The notes under the pieces: model-generated
The model's database searches: none
The model's input: only the letters and a program-made list of their open reading frames with translations
What the model was told of the DNA's origin: nothing
Part shown: positions 9,295-17,232 of the stretch, one piece after another
How positions within the stretch are numbered: position 1 is the stretch's first letter
How the letters are laid out: every line of letters begins with the position of its first letter
Assembly (NCBI RefSeq): GCF_016744625.1
Contig: NZ_JADGDZ010000016.1
Coordinates: 1-54,755, forward strand
Direction: 5' to 3'
Length of the DNA: 54,755 bases
Origin: Winogradskyella sp.
GTDB taxonomy: Bacteria; Bacteroidota; Bacteroidia; Flavobacteriales; Flavobacteriaceae
Position numbers and translations under genes: made by a program

Positions 9295-10480
9295 TTGGCT
9301 TCTGATTTGACTTTTGATTACGATTTTTATTTCGGTTTCGATTTTTGTTGTTGTTCCTATTGTTTTTACGTTTGTTTTTCGATTTTGGATTATCGAAACG
9401 TGTTAAACTATCTTGACCAACAACGTTTTCAAACTCGTTTTTAGTGTCTTGAATGTGCTCAGCTGCATATTCTTCTAGACTTGCAACTTTCTCTTTTTTC
9501 TTATTCTTGGCAATAATTTCATTAGCTTGATCTGTAGTAATCACATGCCAATTCATCCATTCACCTTCATAAGCAAACCACATTAGTCCTTTAAAAATAT
9601 CTGTCTTTTGACAAACAGCATTTCCTTTTTCAGTATAAAGTTTAGCGTCTTTTTTAGGGAATGCTTTTAATGCATCTAAGTAAGCATCTAATTCGTAATT
9701 AAGGCAACACTTTAATTTACCACATTGCCCTGCAAGCTTTAAAGGATTTAGAGATAGCTGTTGATAACGCGCTGCTGATGTACTAACCGACCTAAAATCT
9801 GTTAACCACGTAGAACAACATAGTTCTCTACCACAAGAACCTATTCCACCTAGTCTTGCTGCTTCTTGTCTAAAGCCAACTTGCTTCATTTCGATACGTG
9901 TTCTAAACTCGCGTGCAAAGACTTTAATAAGCTCTCTAAAATCTACGCGTTCTTCTGCTGTATAATAAAAAGTTGCCTTACTTGCATCACCTTGAAATTC
10001 TATATCCGAAATTTTCATTTTCAGATTTAAATCAATAGCAAACTGACGTGCTCTCACCTTCATTGGCTCTTCCTTGTCGCGAGAAGCAGACCAAATATCG
10101 ATATCTTTTTGTGATGCTTTTCTATATATTTTTAGAACGTTCTCAGCATCTTCAAGATTTACTTTCTTTCGCTTCATCTGCACTCTAACCAGTTCACCTG
10201 TGAGTGTAACCATTCCTATATCGTGGCCAGATTTTGCTTGTGTAGCAACAATATCTCCAATGCTTAAAGTAAGATTTTCTGTGTTTTTATAATATTGTTT
10301 TCTGCCGTTCTTAAAACGTACTTCTACACCAATAAAAGGTTCTTGTCCGTTAGGAAGTGACATATTAGCTAACCAATCAAAAACAGTAAGTTTATTGCAG
10401 CTATCTGTACCACAAGTCCCATTGTTTTTGCATCCTTTTGGTTGGCCGTCTTCACCAGTTGAGCAACTGTTACAAGCCAT
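9278..10480 (-). CDS. ricT: PSP1-domain protein, RicT/YaaT family
   Basis: A 400-residue cytoplasmic protein. The N-terminus is cysteine-rich (MACNSCSTG, then CGTDSC). The central PSP1 domain has the paired cysteine clusters GSCGRELCC and GQCGKLKCC, which ligate Fe-S clusters in the B. subtilis RicAFT complex. The C-terminal 50 residues are a disordered Lys/Asn/Arg tail. RicT proteins act in RNA maturation and development in Firmicutes; in Bacteroidetes the partners RicA and RicF are not evident here. It is the first gene of the gldH/PBP1A operon. Confidence 0.85.
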   Translation of the reverse strand: MACNSCSTGEDGQPKGCKNNGTCGTDSCNKLTVFDWLANMSLPNGQEPFIGVEVRFKNGRKQYYKNTENLTLSIGDIVATQAKSGHDIGMVTLTGELVRVQMKRKKVNLEDAENVLKIYRKASQKDIDIWSASRDKEEPMKVRARQFAIDLNLKMKISDIEFQGDASKATFYYTAEERVDFRELIKVFAREFRTRIEMKQVGFRQEAARLGGIGSCGRELCCSTWLTDFRSVSTSAARYQQLSLNPLKLAGQCGKLKCCLNYELDAYLDALKAFPKKDAKLYTEKGNAVCQKTDIFKGLMWFAYEGEWMNWHVITTDQANEIIAKNKKKEKVASLEEYAAEHIQDTKNEFENVVGQDSLTRFDNPKSKNKRKNNRNNNKNRNRNKNRNQKSNQKPNAEKN

Positions 10481-10610
10481 AAAAATTATATATATTAAGT
10501 CTAGATGTCTAAAAAAATCTAGATAAAGGATTCATAAATAAATTAAAAAGTAAAGATAAGATTATTTCTTTAGTTAGCTAACTTAGGTTTAAAGACTGTT
10601 TTTGAGGGTT

Positions 10611-10630
10611 TTATGAAAATATTTTCATAA
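10611..10630. promoter_or_regulatory. Perfect 20-bp palindrome between divergent ricT and M23 genes
   Basis: TTATGAAAAT/ATTTTCATAA is exactly self-complementary with no spacer. It lies 60 bp upstream of the M23 start and 131 bp upstream of ricT, a typical location for a dimeric repressor site. No regulator gene is adjacent. Confidence 0.45.
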
Positions 10631-10689
10631 CTTAATGCTCACATTTTTAGTTGACACCTATATTAGTTTAAACCAACACATCTAAAATT

Positions 10690-12114
10690 ATGAAATCTAA
10701 AATTACATTATTCGTTTTTCTGCTCTTTGTCATGAGTTTTTGCAGAGCTCAAACTCCAGATGTTTCTGTTAATGGAGGTGAATTTGTTTTTAATCCTGAA
10801 AAAAAACCATGTTTAACTTCAGAGCAAAGACGTGATATAATTCAAACAGTTAAATCTAGCCTCGAAGAATTACAACTTCAAAATAATCTATACTATTCTG
10901 AAAGTCGAAGAGGTAATCATCCTCTTTTTATTTGGCCAATTCAAAAAGCTAGCAATGTAACTTTTAATGATGTTTGGGCTATTTCTAACTATGTAGACCA
11001 TAATACAAACTTCCCTAATCAAATTACAGATTATAATTGTGGCACAAAATCTTACGACACAACTAGTGGATACAACCACCAAGGAATGGATATTTACAAT
11101 TGGCCATTCACATGGAAATTAATGGATGATGATGGCGTAGAAATAATCGCAGCGGCTCCAGGGCAAATCATTTATAAAAGTGATGGTGAGTTTGACCGTA
11201 GTTGTAACTTTAACACTACAACGCCTTGGAATGCAGTCTATGTGCAACATAGTGATGGAAGTGTTACTATGTATGGACATATGAAAAATGGGTCTACCAC
11301 TTCAAAAAATGTTGGTGATATGGTAACTGAAGGCGAATATTTAGGAATTGTAGGAAGCTCTGGTGTTTCTACTGGACCTCATTTACATTTTGAAGTTTAT
11401 GAAGGTGTCGTTAATAATATACTTACAGGTTTAATAGACCCTTATTTTGGAAGTTGTAATAGTATGAATGTTGATTCTTGGTGGGCAAATCAAAAACCAT
11501 ATGTAAACCCGAAAATAAATGCAGTATTAACACATAGTCAACCTCCAAATATTTTCCCCCCTTGTCCAACAACTGAAACCACTTATATAAGTGATGATTT
11601 TGAAACTGACGACACTATCTATCCTGCTTTTTATCTAAGAGACCAAACTGCTGGCGATAATATATTTCTTGAAATTATAAGACCAGATAACACAACTTTA
11701 TTTAATAATTGGAATATTTCGGTACAAACAACAGCCTCATCTTGGTATTATTATTGGAGCTTAAGTGGTCATTTTGAAATGGAAGGTGAATGGAAATGGC
11801 AAGTGACTTTTGCTGGAGAAACCGTTACACACACATTCAATGTTGTTAATCCTCTAAGTGTTGATGAAAATGATTTTAGTCAAACTTCGTTGTATCCTAA
11901 TCCATTTAATACTATTATAAATATTAACTCTAAAACTAAAATCAAAAACGCAACTGTTGTTGATATTTTAGGTAAAACGGTTTTACATTTTAATGAAAAT
12001 TCAGCTGATGGTATAAAAGACCTGAATCTTTCTCAACTTTCTAATGGCATGTATTTTGTAACACTTGAAGGTGAAGAAAATCAGAAGAAAACTATTAAAA
12101 TAATAAAGAGGTAA
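10690..12114 (+). CDS. Secreted M23 (LytM) metallopeptidase with T9SS sorting domain
   Basis: A 474-residue protein with a signal peptide ending FCRAQ. The LytM domain spans about 115-255, with zinc ligands H130 and D134 in NHQGMDIY and H231/H233 in HLHFEVYEG, all intact, so an active endopeptidase is expected. A beta-sandwich-like segment follows, then a T9SS type A sorting tail of about 75 residues starting SLYPNPFNT with DILGKTV and LSNGMYFVTL, ending in basic residues. I infer export across both membranes and action on peptidoglycan or other Gly-rich peptides outside the cell. It is monocistronic with its own terminator. Confidence 0.92.
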   Translation: MKSKITLFVFLLFVMSFCRAQTPDVSVNGGEFVFNPEKKPCLTSEQRRDIIQTVKSSLEELQLQNNLYYSESRRGNHPLFIWPIQKASNVTFNDVWAISNYVDHNTNFPNQITDYNCGTKSYDTTSGYNHQGMDIYNWPFTWKLMDDDGVEIIAAAPGQIIYKSDGEFDRSCNFNTTTPWNAVYVQHSDGSVTMYGHMKNGSTTSKNVGDMVTEGEYLGIVGSSGVSTGPHLHFEVYEGVVNNILTGLIDPYFGSCNSMNVDSWWANQKPYVNPKINAVLTHSQPPNIFPPCPTTETTYISDDFETDDTIYPAFYLRDQTAGDNIFLEIIRPDNTTLFNNWNISVQTTASSWYYYWSLSGHFEMEGEWKWQVTFAGETVTHTFNVVNPLSVDENDFSQTSLYPNPFNTIININSKTKIKNATVVDILGKTVLHFNENSADGIKDLNLSQLSNGMYFVTLEGEENQKKTIKIIKR

Positions 12115-12116
12115 AC

Positions 12117-12146
12117 TAAAAAAACTCTAACTATATAGAGTCTTTT
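12117..12146. terminator. Bidirectional terminator
   Basis: ACTCTA (12124-12129) pairs with TAGAGT (12136-12141) over a six-base loop. A-run on the left and T-run on the right serve the M23 gene (+) and the trhO operon (-). Confidence 0.7.
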
Positions 12147-12153
12147 ATATTTT

Positions 12154-12384
12154 CTAAGTATCCTTAACTGTAATTATTTTTACAGGACAAGCTTTAGAAG
12201 CGTTTAAACTGGGTTCTAGAATCTCATAGTTTTTTGATTTAAGTGTATAAAATCCTTTTTTTTCTTCGGAATGAAGCAAAACAGATTTACCGTCTTTTTT
12301 AGACATTTGAAATTGATTTGGTGCCAGTTCTACACAGTAATTACAGCCAATACATTTATGGCGTTGTAAGGTTATAACAACCAT
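12154..12384 (-). CDS. Small [4Fe-4S]-type ferredoxin
   Basis: A 76-residue protein with C11-x2-C14-x2-C17 and a distal C66-P, the ligand set for a single 4Fe-4S (or 3Fe-4S) cluster. Its ATG overlaps the stop of the U32 gene (TAATG), which implies translational coupling. U32-family RNA hydroxylases of the TrhP/RlhA type depend genetically on Fe-S and ferredoxin functions in E. coli, so this protein is a natural electron donor for its neighbour; that pairing is inference from position. Confidence 0.88.
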   Translation of the reverse strand: MVVITLQRHKCIGCNYCVELAPNQFQMSKKDGKSVLLHSEEKKGFYTLKSKNYEILEPSLNASKACPVKIITVKDT

Positions 12385-13628
12385 TAAACTTCAACTTTAT
12401 TTTCTACTATTTTATATAATTTATCCGATGGTCTAATTCGAAATTCTAAAGGAATAGTAATAGAATCACCCTTTGTTCCTTTTTCTAACGAATTATCGTT
12501 AACGAGCATCTCTTTTAATTGAAACTCTTGAGCTCCTGTTGTTGGACCTGTGACTAAGATAGTATCTCCTATAGATACATCATAAGCCTCTATTTTAAAC
12601 TCTCCTATTTGAGCCTTAGGATAAAAATGAACACCCTTACCAATATATACTTTCTTCTGTGTAGCATGGCTGCCAGATCCTTTACTCCATTCTCCTAACT
12701 TTTGACCTAAATAATATCCACTCCAAAATCCGCGATTATAAACTTTTTCAAGTTCTTGCATCCAAGAAATAACTTGTTCTTTAGAATATTGGTTATTTCC
12801 TAAACTGTCTATGGCTTCTCTATAACACTTTATAACTTTAGCAACATATTCTGGCGCACGACCACGACCTTCAATCTTTAAAACTTTTATACCAGCATCT
12901 GCTACTTGGTCTAAAAAATCGATAGTACATAAATCTTTTGGTGACATAATGTACTCGTTATCTAGTTCCATTTCAATACCAGTTTCCTGATCAATAACTG
13001 TATATTTCTTTCTGCAATTTTGCTTACAAGCTCCTCTATTAGCCGATGAATTATATGCATGAAGACTCATGTAACATTTACCGGAAACAGCCATGCATAG
13101 TGCACCATGTCCAAATATTTCTATTTCAATCAATTTACCTGATGGCCCTTTTATTTGCTCTTTTTCAATCTGTTCTGTAATATGCCTTACTTGCCTTAAA
13201 CTTAATTCTCTACTTAAAACCATAGTGTCAGCAAACATGGCATAAAATTTAACCGCCTCTATATTGGTAACATTAATTTGCGTGGAGATATGTACTTCCA
13301 TTTTATGCTCTCTTGCGACAGCAATAACAGCTTGATCCATGGCAATAACTGCTGTTACATTTGCTTCTTTAGCTTTTTTAATCAATGTTTTTACAATTGA
13401 TAAATCGTGATCGTAGATTATTGTATTTAAGGTTAGATAACTTCGAACATTTTTAGCTTCGCAACGCTCAACAATTTTTGGTAAATCGTCTAAAGTAAAA
13501 TTAATCGAAGCTCTCGCTCTCATATTGAGTTGCTCGACTCCAAAATAAATAGAATCCGCACCATTATCTAAAGCCGCCTGCAAGGATTCAAAATTTCCTG
13601 CAGGTGCCATTAGTTCTATCTTTTGCAT
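12384..13628 (-). CDS. Peptidase U32 family protein, TrhP/RlhA-type RNA hydroxylation enzyme
   Basis: A 414-residue U32 protein. The N-terminal MAPAGNFESLQAALDNGADSIYFG is the family's TIM-barrel start. Cysteines C178, C185, C201, C205 and C234 fall in the conserved cluster region (GHGALCMAVSGKCY, RGACKQNC, LCTIDF), which binds Fe-S in this family. Characterised members are TrhP (tRNA U34 to ho5U, using prephenate) and RlhA (23S rRNA cytidine hydroxylation) rather than true proteases. Length (E. coli TrhP is about 450 residues, RlhA about 650) and the adjacent trhO favour TrhP. It starts 6 bp after trhO. Confidence 0.85.
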   Translation of the reverse strand: MQKIELMAPAGNFESLQAALDNGADSIYFGVEQLNMRARASINFTLDDLPKIVERCEAKNVRSYLTLNTIIYDHDLSIVKTLIKKAKEANVTAVIAMDQAVIAVAREHKMEVHISTQINVTNIEAVKFYAMFADTMVLSRELSLRQVRHITEQIEKEQIKGPSGKLIEIEIFGHGALCMAVSGKCYMSLHAYNSSANRGACKQNCRKKYTVIDQETGIEMELDNEYIMSPKDLCTIDFLDQVADAGIKVLKIEGRGRAPEYVAKVIKCYREAIDSLGNNQYSKEQVISWMQELEKVYNRGFWSGYYLGQKLGEWSKGSGSHATQKKVYIGKGVHFYPKAQIGEFKIEAYDVSIGDTILVTGPTTGAQEFQLKEMLVNDNSLEKGTKGDSITIPLEFRIRPSDKLYKIVENKVEV

Positions 13629-13634
13629 AACTAA

Positions 13635-14708
13635 TTAGCTTTTATCAGTTTTCAAGGTTTCAAATATATTCCGCAAGTCCTTTTTAAAAGGTAAATGGTC
13701 TGCTCTTCCTTTTTTAAAGATATCATTACTATTACCTTGACCTTTCCGTAATGCCTTTTGCTCCTCATATGGTAATCTGTTTATTTCCATACAATTTGTT
13801 GAGCAGCAATTTTCCATTTTTTCTTTACATGTTTCACATTGTATAAACAACAAATGGCAGGCTTCATTAGCGCAATTGGTATGTAAATCTGCAGGTTCTC
13901 CACATTGATGGCAATTGGCGATGACATCATCAGAGATTCGTTCTGAACGTCGCTCATCAAAAACAAAATTCTTACCTAAAAATTTATTTTCTAAACCTTC
14001 TGCTTCAATCTGCCTAACGTAGTTTATAATTCCTCCTTCGAGCTGAAATACATTTTTAAAACCTTTATGTTTATAATAAGCACTTGCTTTTTCACATCGA
14101 ATCCCACCAGTACAATACATTACTAATTTTTTACCCTCTTTGTGTTCTCGCAAATCTTCTTCTATTAAATCTAGAGATTCTCTAAAAGTATCTACATCTG
14201 GTGTTACAGCATTTTTAAAATGACCTATTTCACTTTCATAATGGTTTCTCATATCTACCAAAACTGTATTTGGATCTTCTATGAGTTCATTGAATTTTTC
14301 AGCATTAACATGGACACCTTTGTTTCTAACATCAAAGGATTCATCATTTAAACCATCCGCTACAATTTTGTTTCTCACTTTAACTTTCAGTTTTAAAAAG
14401 GCAAAATTATCGTGCTCAATAGCAATATTCAATCTTACATTTTCTAGAAAAGAAATGGTGTCTAAATGATTTTTAAAGATTTCAAAATTTTCAGCAGGCA
14501 CAGAGAGTTGTGCATTAATGCCTTCTTTTGCTACATAAATTCTTCCTAAGACCTCTTGTTGGTCCCAAGTTAAAAACATATGGTTTCTGAAAATTTCAGT
14601 GTTGCCAATTTTGGCGTACTTGTAGAAAGAGATTGTTAAGCGTTCTTTTCCCGCTTTTTCAATAAGTTCTGCTCTTTCTTTGGCACTTAAGTTGTTGTAC
14701 AGTTGCAT
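13635..14708 (-). CDS. trhO: Oxygen-dependent tRNA uridine(34) hydroxylase, rhodanese family
   Basis: A 357-residue YceA-type protein: N-terminal ferredoxin-like/acylphosphatase-like region, then a rhodanese domain with active-site loop C199-TGGIR-C205, then a cysteine-rich tail from about 265 (CHQCGEP, NEACHL, CETCKEKMENCCSTNC) likely to bind zinc. Characterised homologues hydroxylate U34 of tRNA to 5-hydroxyuridine using O2, the first step towards cmo5U or mo5U. It is the first gene of the trhO-U32-ferredoxin operon, with a -7 box 38 bp upstream. Confidence 0.92.
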   Translation of the reverse strand: MQLYNNLSAKERAELIEKAGKERLTISFYKYAKIGNTEIFRNHMFLTWDQQEVLGRIYVAKEGINAQLSVPAENFEIFKNHLDTISFLENVRLNIAIEHDNFAFLKLKVKVRNKIVADGLNDESFDVRNKGVHVNAEKFNELIEDPNTVLVDMRNHYESEIGHFKNAVTPDVDTFRESLDLIEEDLREHKEGKKLVMYCTGGIRCEKASAYYKHKGFKNVFQLEGGIINYVRQIEAEGLENKFLGKNFVFDERRSERISDDVIANCHQCGEPADLHTNCANEACHLLFIQCETCKEKMENCCSTNCMEINRLPYEEQKALRKGQGNSNDIFKKGRADHLPFKKDLRNIFETLKTDKS

Positions 14709-14745
14709 GCTATACTAATTTTAAGGTTAAAGAATAATTAAAACG

Positions 14746-14753
14746 CAAAGGTA
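14746..14753 (-). promoter_or_regulatory. -7 box for trhO operon
   Basis: TACCTTTG on the minus strand matches TAnnTTTG; it lies 37 bp upstream of the trhO ATG, just after the small-transcript terminator. Confidence 0.6.
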
Positions 14754-14785
14754 TTATTTTTAGTTAAATGCTTAGGACGAAGCAC

Positions 14786-14820
14786 AAAAAAAGCACTTTA
14801 AAAATTTTAAAGCGCTTTTT
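14786..14820 (-). terminator. Strong intrinsic terminator upstream of trhO
   Basis: AAAAAGC-x-CTTTAAAA pairs with TTTTAAAG-x-GCTTTTT around a single central base. The odd pair is a G-U wobble on the minus strand but an A-C mismatch on the plus strand, and the minus side ends in seven T. It therefore works best for a minus-strand transcript coming from 14821 upward, where no gene is otherwise annotated. Confidence 0.75.
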
Positions 14821-14965
14821 AGATTAACTACCAACTTAAAACTAAACTAAAAAAGTTAACCTACATCGGCTTCACAGCTACCGCGGATTTAACAGCAGCT
14901 GAAACACCTAATGTTTTGCTAATTTAATTGTTAAAGTAGAAAACTTGTTTCTAGACTTATCGCAA
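14786..14965 (-). ncRNA. Candidate small RNA (or micro-ORF transcript) between trhO and recA
   Basis: The 393-bp gap 14709-15101 holds this candidate plus the trhO and recA promoters. Minus-strand RNA ending at the strong terminator would contain CAGCUGCUG paired with CGGUAGCUG (9 bp including two G-U pairs) over a 9-base loop at about 14873-14900, a patch clearly richer in G+C than its surroundings. The same patch also reads as an open frame ending VSAAVKSAVAVKPM but without an ATG, GTG or TTG start. The 5' end is a guess; TAATGTTG at 14963-14970 is a one-mismatch -7 box. Confidence 0.4.
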
Positions 14966-15063
14966 CATTATAGTTTACATAGCAATTATTTCCTTTTTCA
15001 TTTAGTAGATGTAAAAAGTGTAAAATGGTTGCGTCATAAAATTGAAATAATTAAAATAAGTGG

Positions 15064-15071
15064 TATTTTTG
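15064..15071 (+). promoter_or_regulatory. -7 box for recA
   Basis: TATTTTTG with a TTG at 15042-15044, 19 bp upstream, as expected for the -33/-7 promoter of Bacteroidetes. No LexA-like box was recognised. The ATG is 30 bp downstream. Confidence 0.6.
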
Positions 15072-15101
15072 GAGATACATTAATTAAGACATATAGAAGA
15101 A

Positions 15102-16106
15102 ATGAGCAGTGAAAAAGACGCAAAATTAAAAGCACTAAAATTAACCCTAGACAAGCTTGATAAAGCCTACGGAAAAGGGACTGTAATGAAAATGAGTGAT
15201 CAGGCTATTGAAGATGTAGATGCGATTTCATCGGGTTCTTTAGGTTTAGATATTGCTCTAGGAGTCGGTGGATATCCAAGAGGAAGAGTTATAGAGATAT
15301 ATGGACCAGAATCTTCTGGAAAAACAACACTGACATTACATGCAATTGCCGAAGCACAAAAAGCTGGTGGTATTGCTGCCTTTATTGATGCCGAACATGC
15401 TTTTGATCGTTTTTATGCTGAGAATTTAGGTATCGACATTGATAACTTAATTATTTCTCAACCAGATAATGGTGAACAAGCTCTAGAAATTGCAGATAAT
15501 TTAATTAGATCTGGTGCTATTGATATTGTTGTTATTGACTCTGTAGCTGCATTAACACCAAAAAGTGAAATTGAAGGAGAAATGGGAGATTCTAAAATGG
15601 GCTTACATGCACGTTTAATGTCTCAAGCTTTAAGAAAGTTAACCGCTTCAATTAGTAAAACAAATTGTACAGTCATTTTCATTAACCAGTTACGTGAAAA
15701 AATTGGTGTAATGTTTGGTAACCCAGAAACTACTACTGGTGGTAACGCTCTTAAATTCTATGCTTCTGTTAGATTAGATATTAGACGTTCTACACAAATT
15801 AAAGATAGCGATAGTAACGTTATGGGTAATAAAACCCGAGTTAAAGTGGTTAAAAATAAAGTTGCACCACCATTTAGACTAGCAGAGTTTGATATTATGT
15901 ATGGAGAAGGTATATCTAAAGTTGGAGAAGTTTTAGATTTAGCTGTAACCCACGAAATTGTAAAAAAGAGTGGTTCTTGGTTTAGCTATGGGGACACTAA
16001 ACTTGGTCAAGGACGTGACGCCGTTAAATCTCTGATTAAGGACAATCCTGATTTAATGGATGAATTAGAGGAAAAAGTTAGGGCATTAATTAACGAGTCT
16101 AAATAA
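15102..16106 (+). CDS. recA: Recombinase RecA
   Basis: A 334-residue RecA. Walker A GPESSGKT at 68-75, Walker B region [12 protein letters not shown], the loop [22 protein letters not shown] and the loop 2 segment [21 protein letters not shown] are all intact. It forms the ATP-dependent filament on single-stranded DNA for strand exchange and repair. The C-terminal acidic tail is short compared with E. coli RecA. The gene stands alone between its own promoter and terminator. Confidence 0.99.
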   Translation: MSSEKDAKLKALKLTLDKLDKAYGKGTVMKMSDQAIEDVDAISSGSLGLDIALGVGGYPRGRVIEIYGPESSGKTTLTLHAIAEAQKAGGIAAFIDAEHAFDRFYAENLGIDIDNLIISQPDNGEQALEIADNLIRSGAIDIVVIDSVAALTPKSEIEGEMGDSKMGLHARLMSQALRKLTASISKTNCTVIFINQLREKIGVMFGNPETTTGGNALKFYASVRLDIRRSTQIKDSDSNVMGNKTRVKVVKNKVAPPFRLAEFDIMYGEGISKVGEVLDLAVTHEIVKKSGSWFSYGDTKLGQGRDAVKSLIKDNPDLMDELEEKVRALINESK

Positions 16107-16113
16107 AAAAATA

Positions 16114-16143
16114 AAAATCCTGATAAAAATTCAGGATTTTTTT
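16114..16143 (+). terminator. recA terminator
   Basis: AAAATCCTGA (16114-16123) pairs with TCAGGATTTT (16131-16140) over a seven-base loop, followed by more T. Confidence 0.9.
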
Positions 16144-16212
16144 AGTTTTAGACGCAACCCTTTTGTGTTTTTTGCATCTACTAAGTAATAATTAATTTTT
16201 TAGAAACGAAAT

Positions 16213-16632
16213 ATGAGGAAATATTTAATGTATTTATCTTTATTTATATCAGTAAGTTCATGTAGTATTGAGGACAGTAATCCACCAAATTTCTATTTGG
16301 AAATAATGTCTATTCAAAGTGTAGACATCCCTATTGAATTTATACATGGAGAAACACACGAAATCTCTATGACCTACAGTAGGCCTAATGATTGTTACGA
16401 ATTTAATGATTTTATATTCCAACCAAATTTAAATCAAAGAACTGTAGCTGTTGTTAATACCGTTTATACAGATCAAGATTGTTTTGGGTCTACCGAACAA
16501 GTAGAAGTTAGTTTTGATTTTCAAGTTAATAGTTTAGAAACCTATGTGTTTAGGTTTTATCAAGGATCCGATACGGGAGGTCAGGATCAATATTATATTG
16601 TAGAAGTTCCCGTTGTTGTGCCCGAAGATTAG
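16213..16632 (+). CDS. Hypothetical lipoprotein
   Basis: I do not recognise a family. The 139-residue protein starts with a signal and lipobox-like VSSC (C17). The mature part is acidic, rich in beta-forming residues, with two cysteines at NDCYEF and DQDCFG that could pair in the periplasm. It lies 54 bp upstream of the ECF sigma gene on the same strand and may belong to the same transcription unit, but could also be independent. Confidence 0.75.
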   Translation: MRKYLMYLSLFISVSSCSIEDSNPPNFYLEIMSIQSVDIPIEFIHGETHEISMTYSRPNDCYEFNDFIFQPNLNQRTVAVVNTVYTDQDCFGSTEQVEVSFDFQVNSLETYVFRFYQGSDTGGQDQYYIVEVPVVVPED

Positions 16633-16686
16633 AACTTTATAGCAATTTAAACTTTTTATTACTAACTAACTAATCCCTGAACTAAT

Positions 16687-17232
16687 GTGAGTTTAGATAG
16701 ACTCATAAAGAACTGTATTAAACAAGATGCTCAAGCTCAAAGCCAATTATACAAGCAATATGCAAGTAAACTATTTTCGCTTTGTCTTAAGTATTCTAAA
16801 AATTATGTGGAAGCAGAAGACAATCTGCATGATGCATTTATAACTGTATTTAGTAAAATAGGTCAGTATAAAAACAAAGGCTCTTTTGAAGGTTGGCTAA
16901 AACGCATTGCAATTAATACATCATTGCAACGCTACAGAGAAGATGTTGGAGTTTATGATATTATAAACGAAGGCAATATTAAAGATGTCTCAGTAGATAT
17001 TAATGATGAAGATGTGACTATTGATTTTTTATTGAAAATCATTCAAGAATTGCCAGATCGCTACAGATTGGTATTTAATTTGTATGTATTAGATGGATAT
17101 TCACATGTAGAAATTAGCGAATTAATTAGTATTTCAACAGGAACCTCGAAATCTAATTTAGCGAGAGCGCGATCGATTTTAAAAGAAAAAATAGAAGATT
17201 ACAAAGCGAAGTCAAATTCGCATTATAGATAA
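16687..17232 (+). CDS. ECF-type RNA polymerase sigma factor
   Basis: A 181-residue sigma-70 family protein with region 2 at about 10-85 (YAEAEDNLHD-like VEAEDNLHDAFITVF, then FEGWLKRIAINTSLQRYR) and region 4 at about 115-175 (LPDRYRLVFNLYVLDGYSHVEI, then KSNLARARSILKE). The start codon is GTG at 16687; the overlapping ATG two bases earlier reads straight into TGA. It should direct polymerase to an extracytoplasmic-response regulon. The stop overlaps the start of the next gene (TAATG), so the two products are probably made in fixed proportion. Confidence 0.92.
   Translation: MSLDRLIKNCIKQDAQAQSQLYKQYASKLFSLCLKYSKNYVEAEDNLHDAFITVFSKIGQYKNKGSFEGWLKRIAINTSLQRYREDVGVYDIINEGNIKDVSVDINDEDVTIDFLLKIIQELPDRYRLVFNLYVLDGYSHVEISELISISTGTSKSNLARARSILKEKIEDYKAKSNSHYR

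Noticed and set aside
10500..10526. TCTAGA repeats as an operator
   Set aside because: Two short hexamers in AT-rich DNA; too weak compared with the 20-bp palindrome nearby.
14872..14935. Micro-ORF ending VSAAVKSAVAVKPM as a coding gene
   Set aside because: There is no ATG, GTG or TTG start; it is reported only within the small-transcript candidate.
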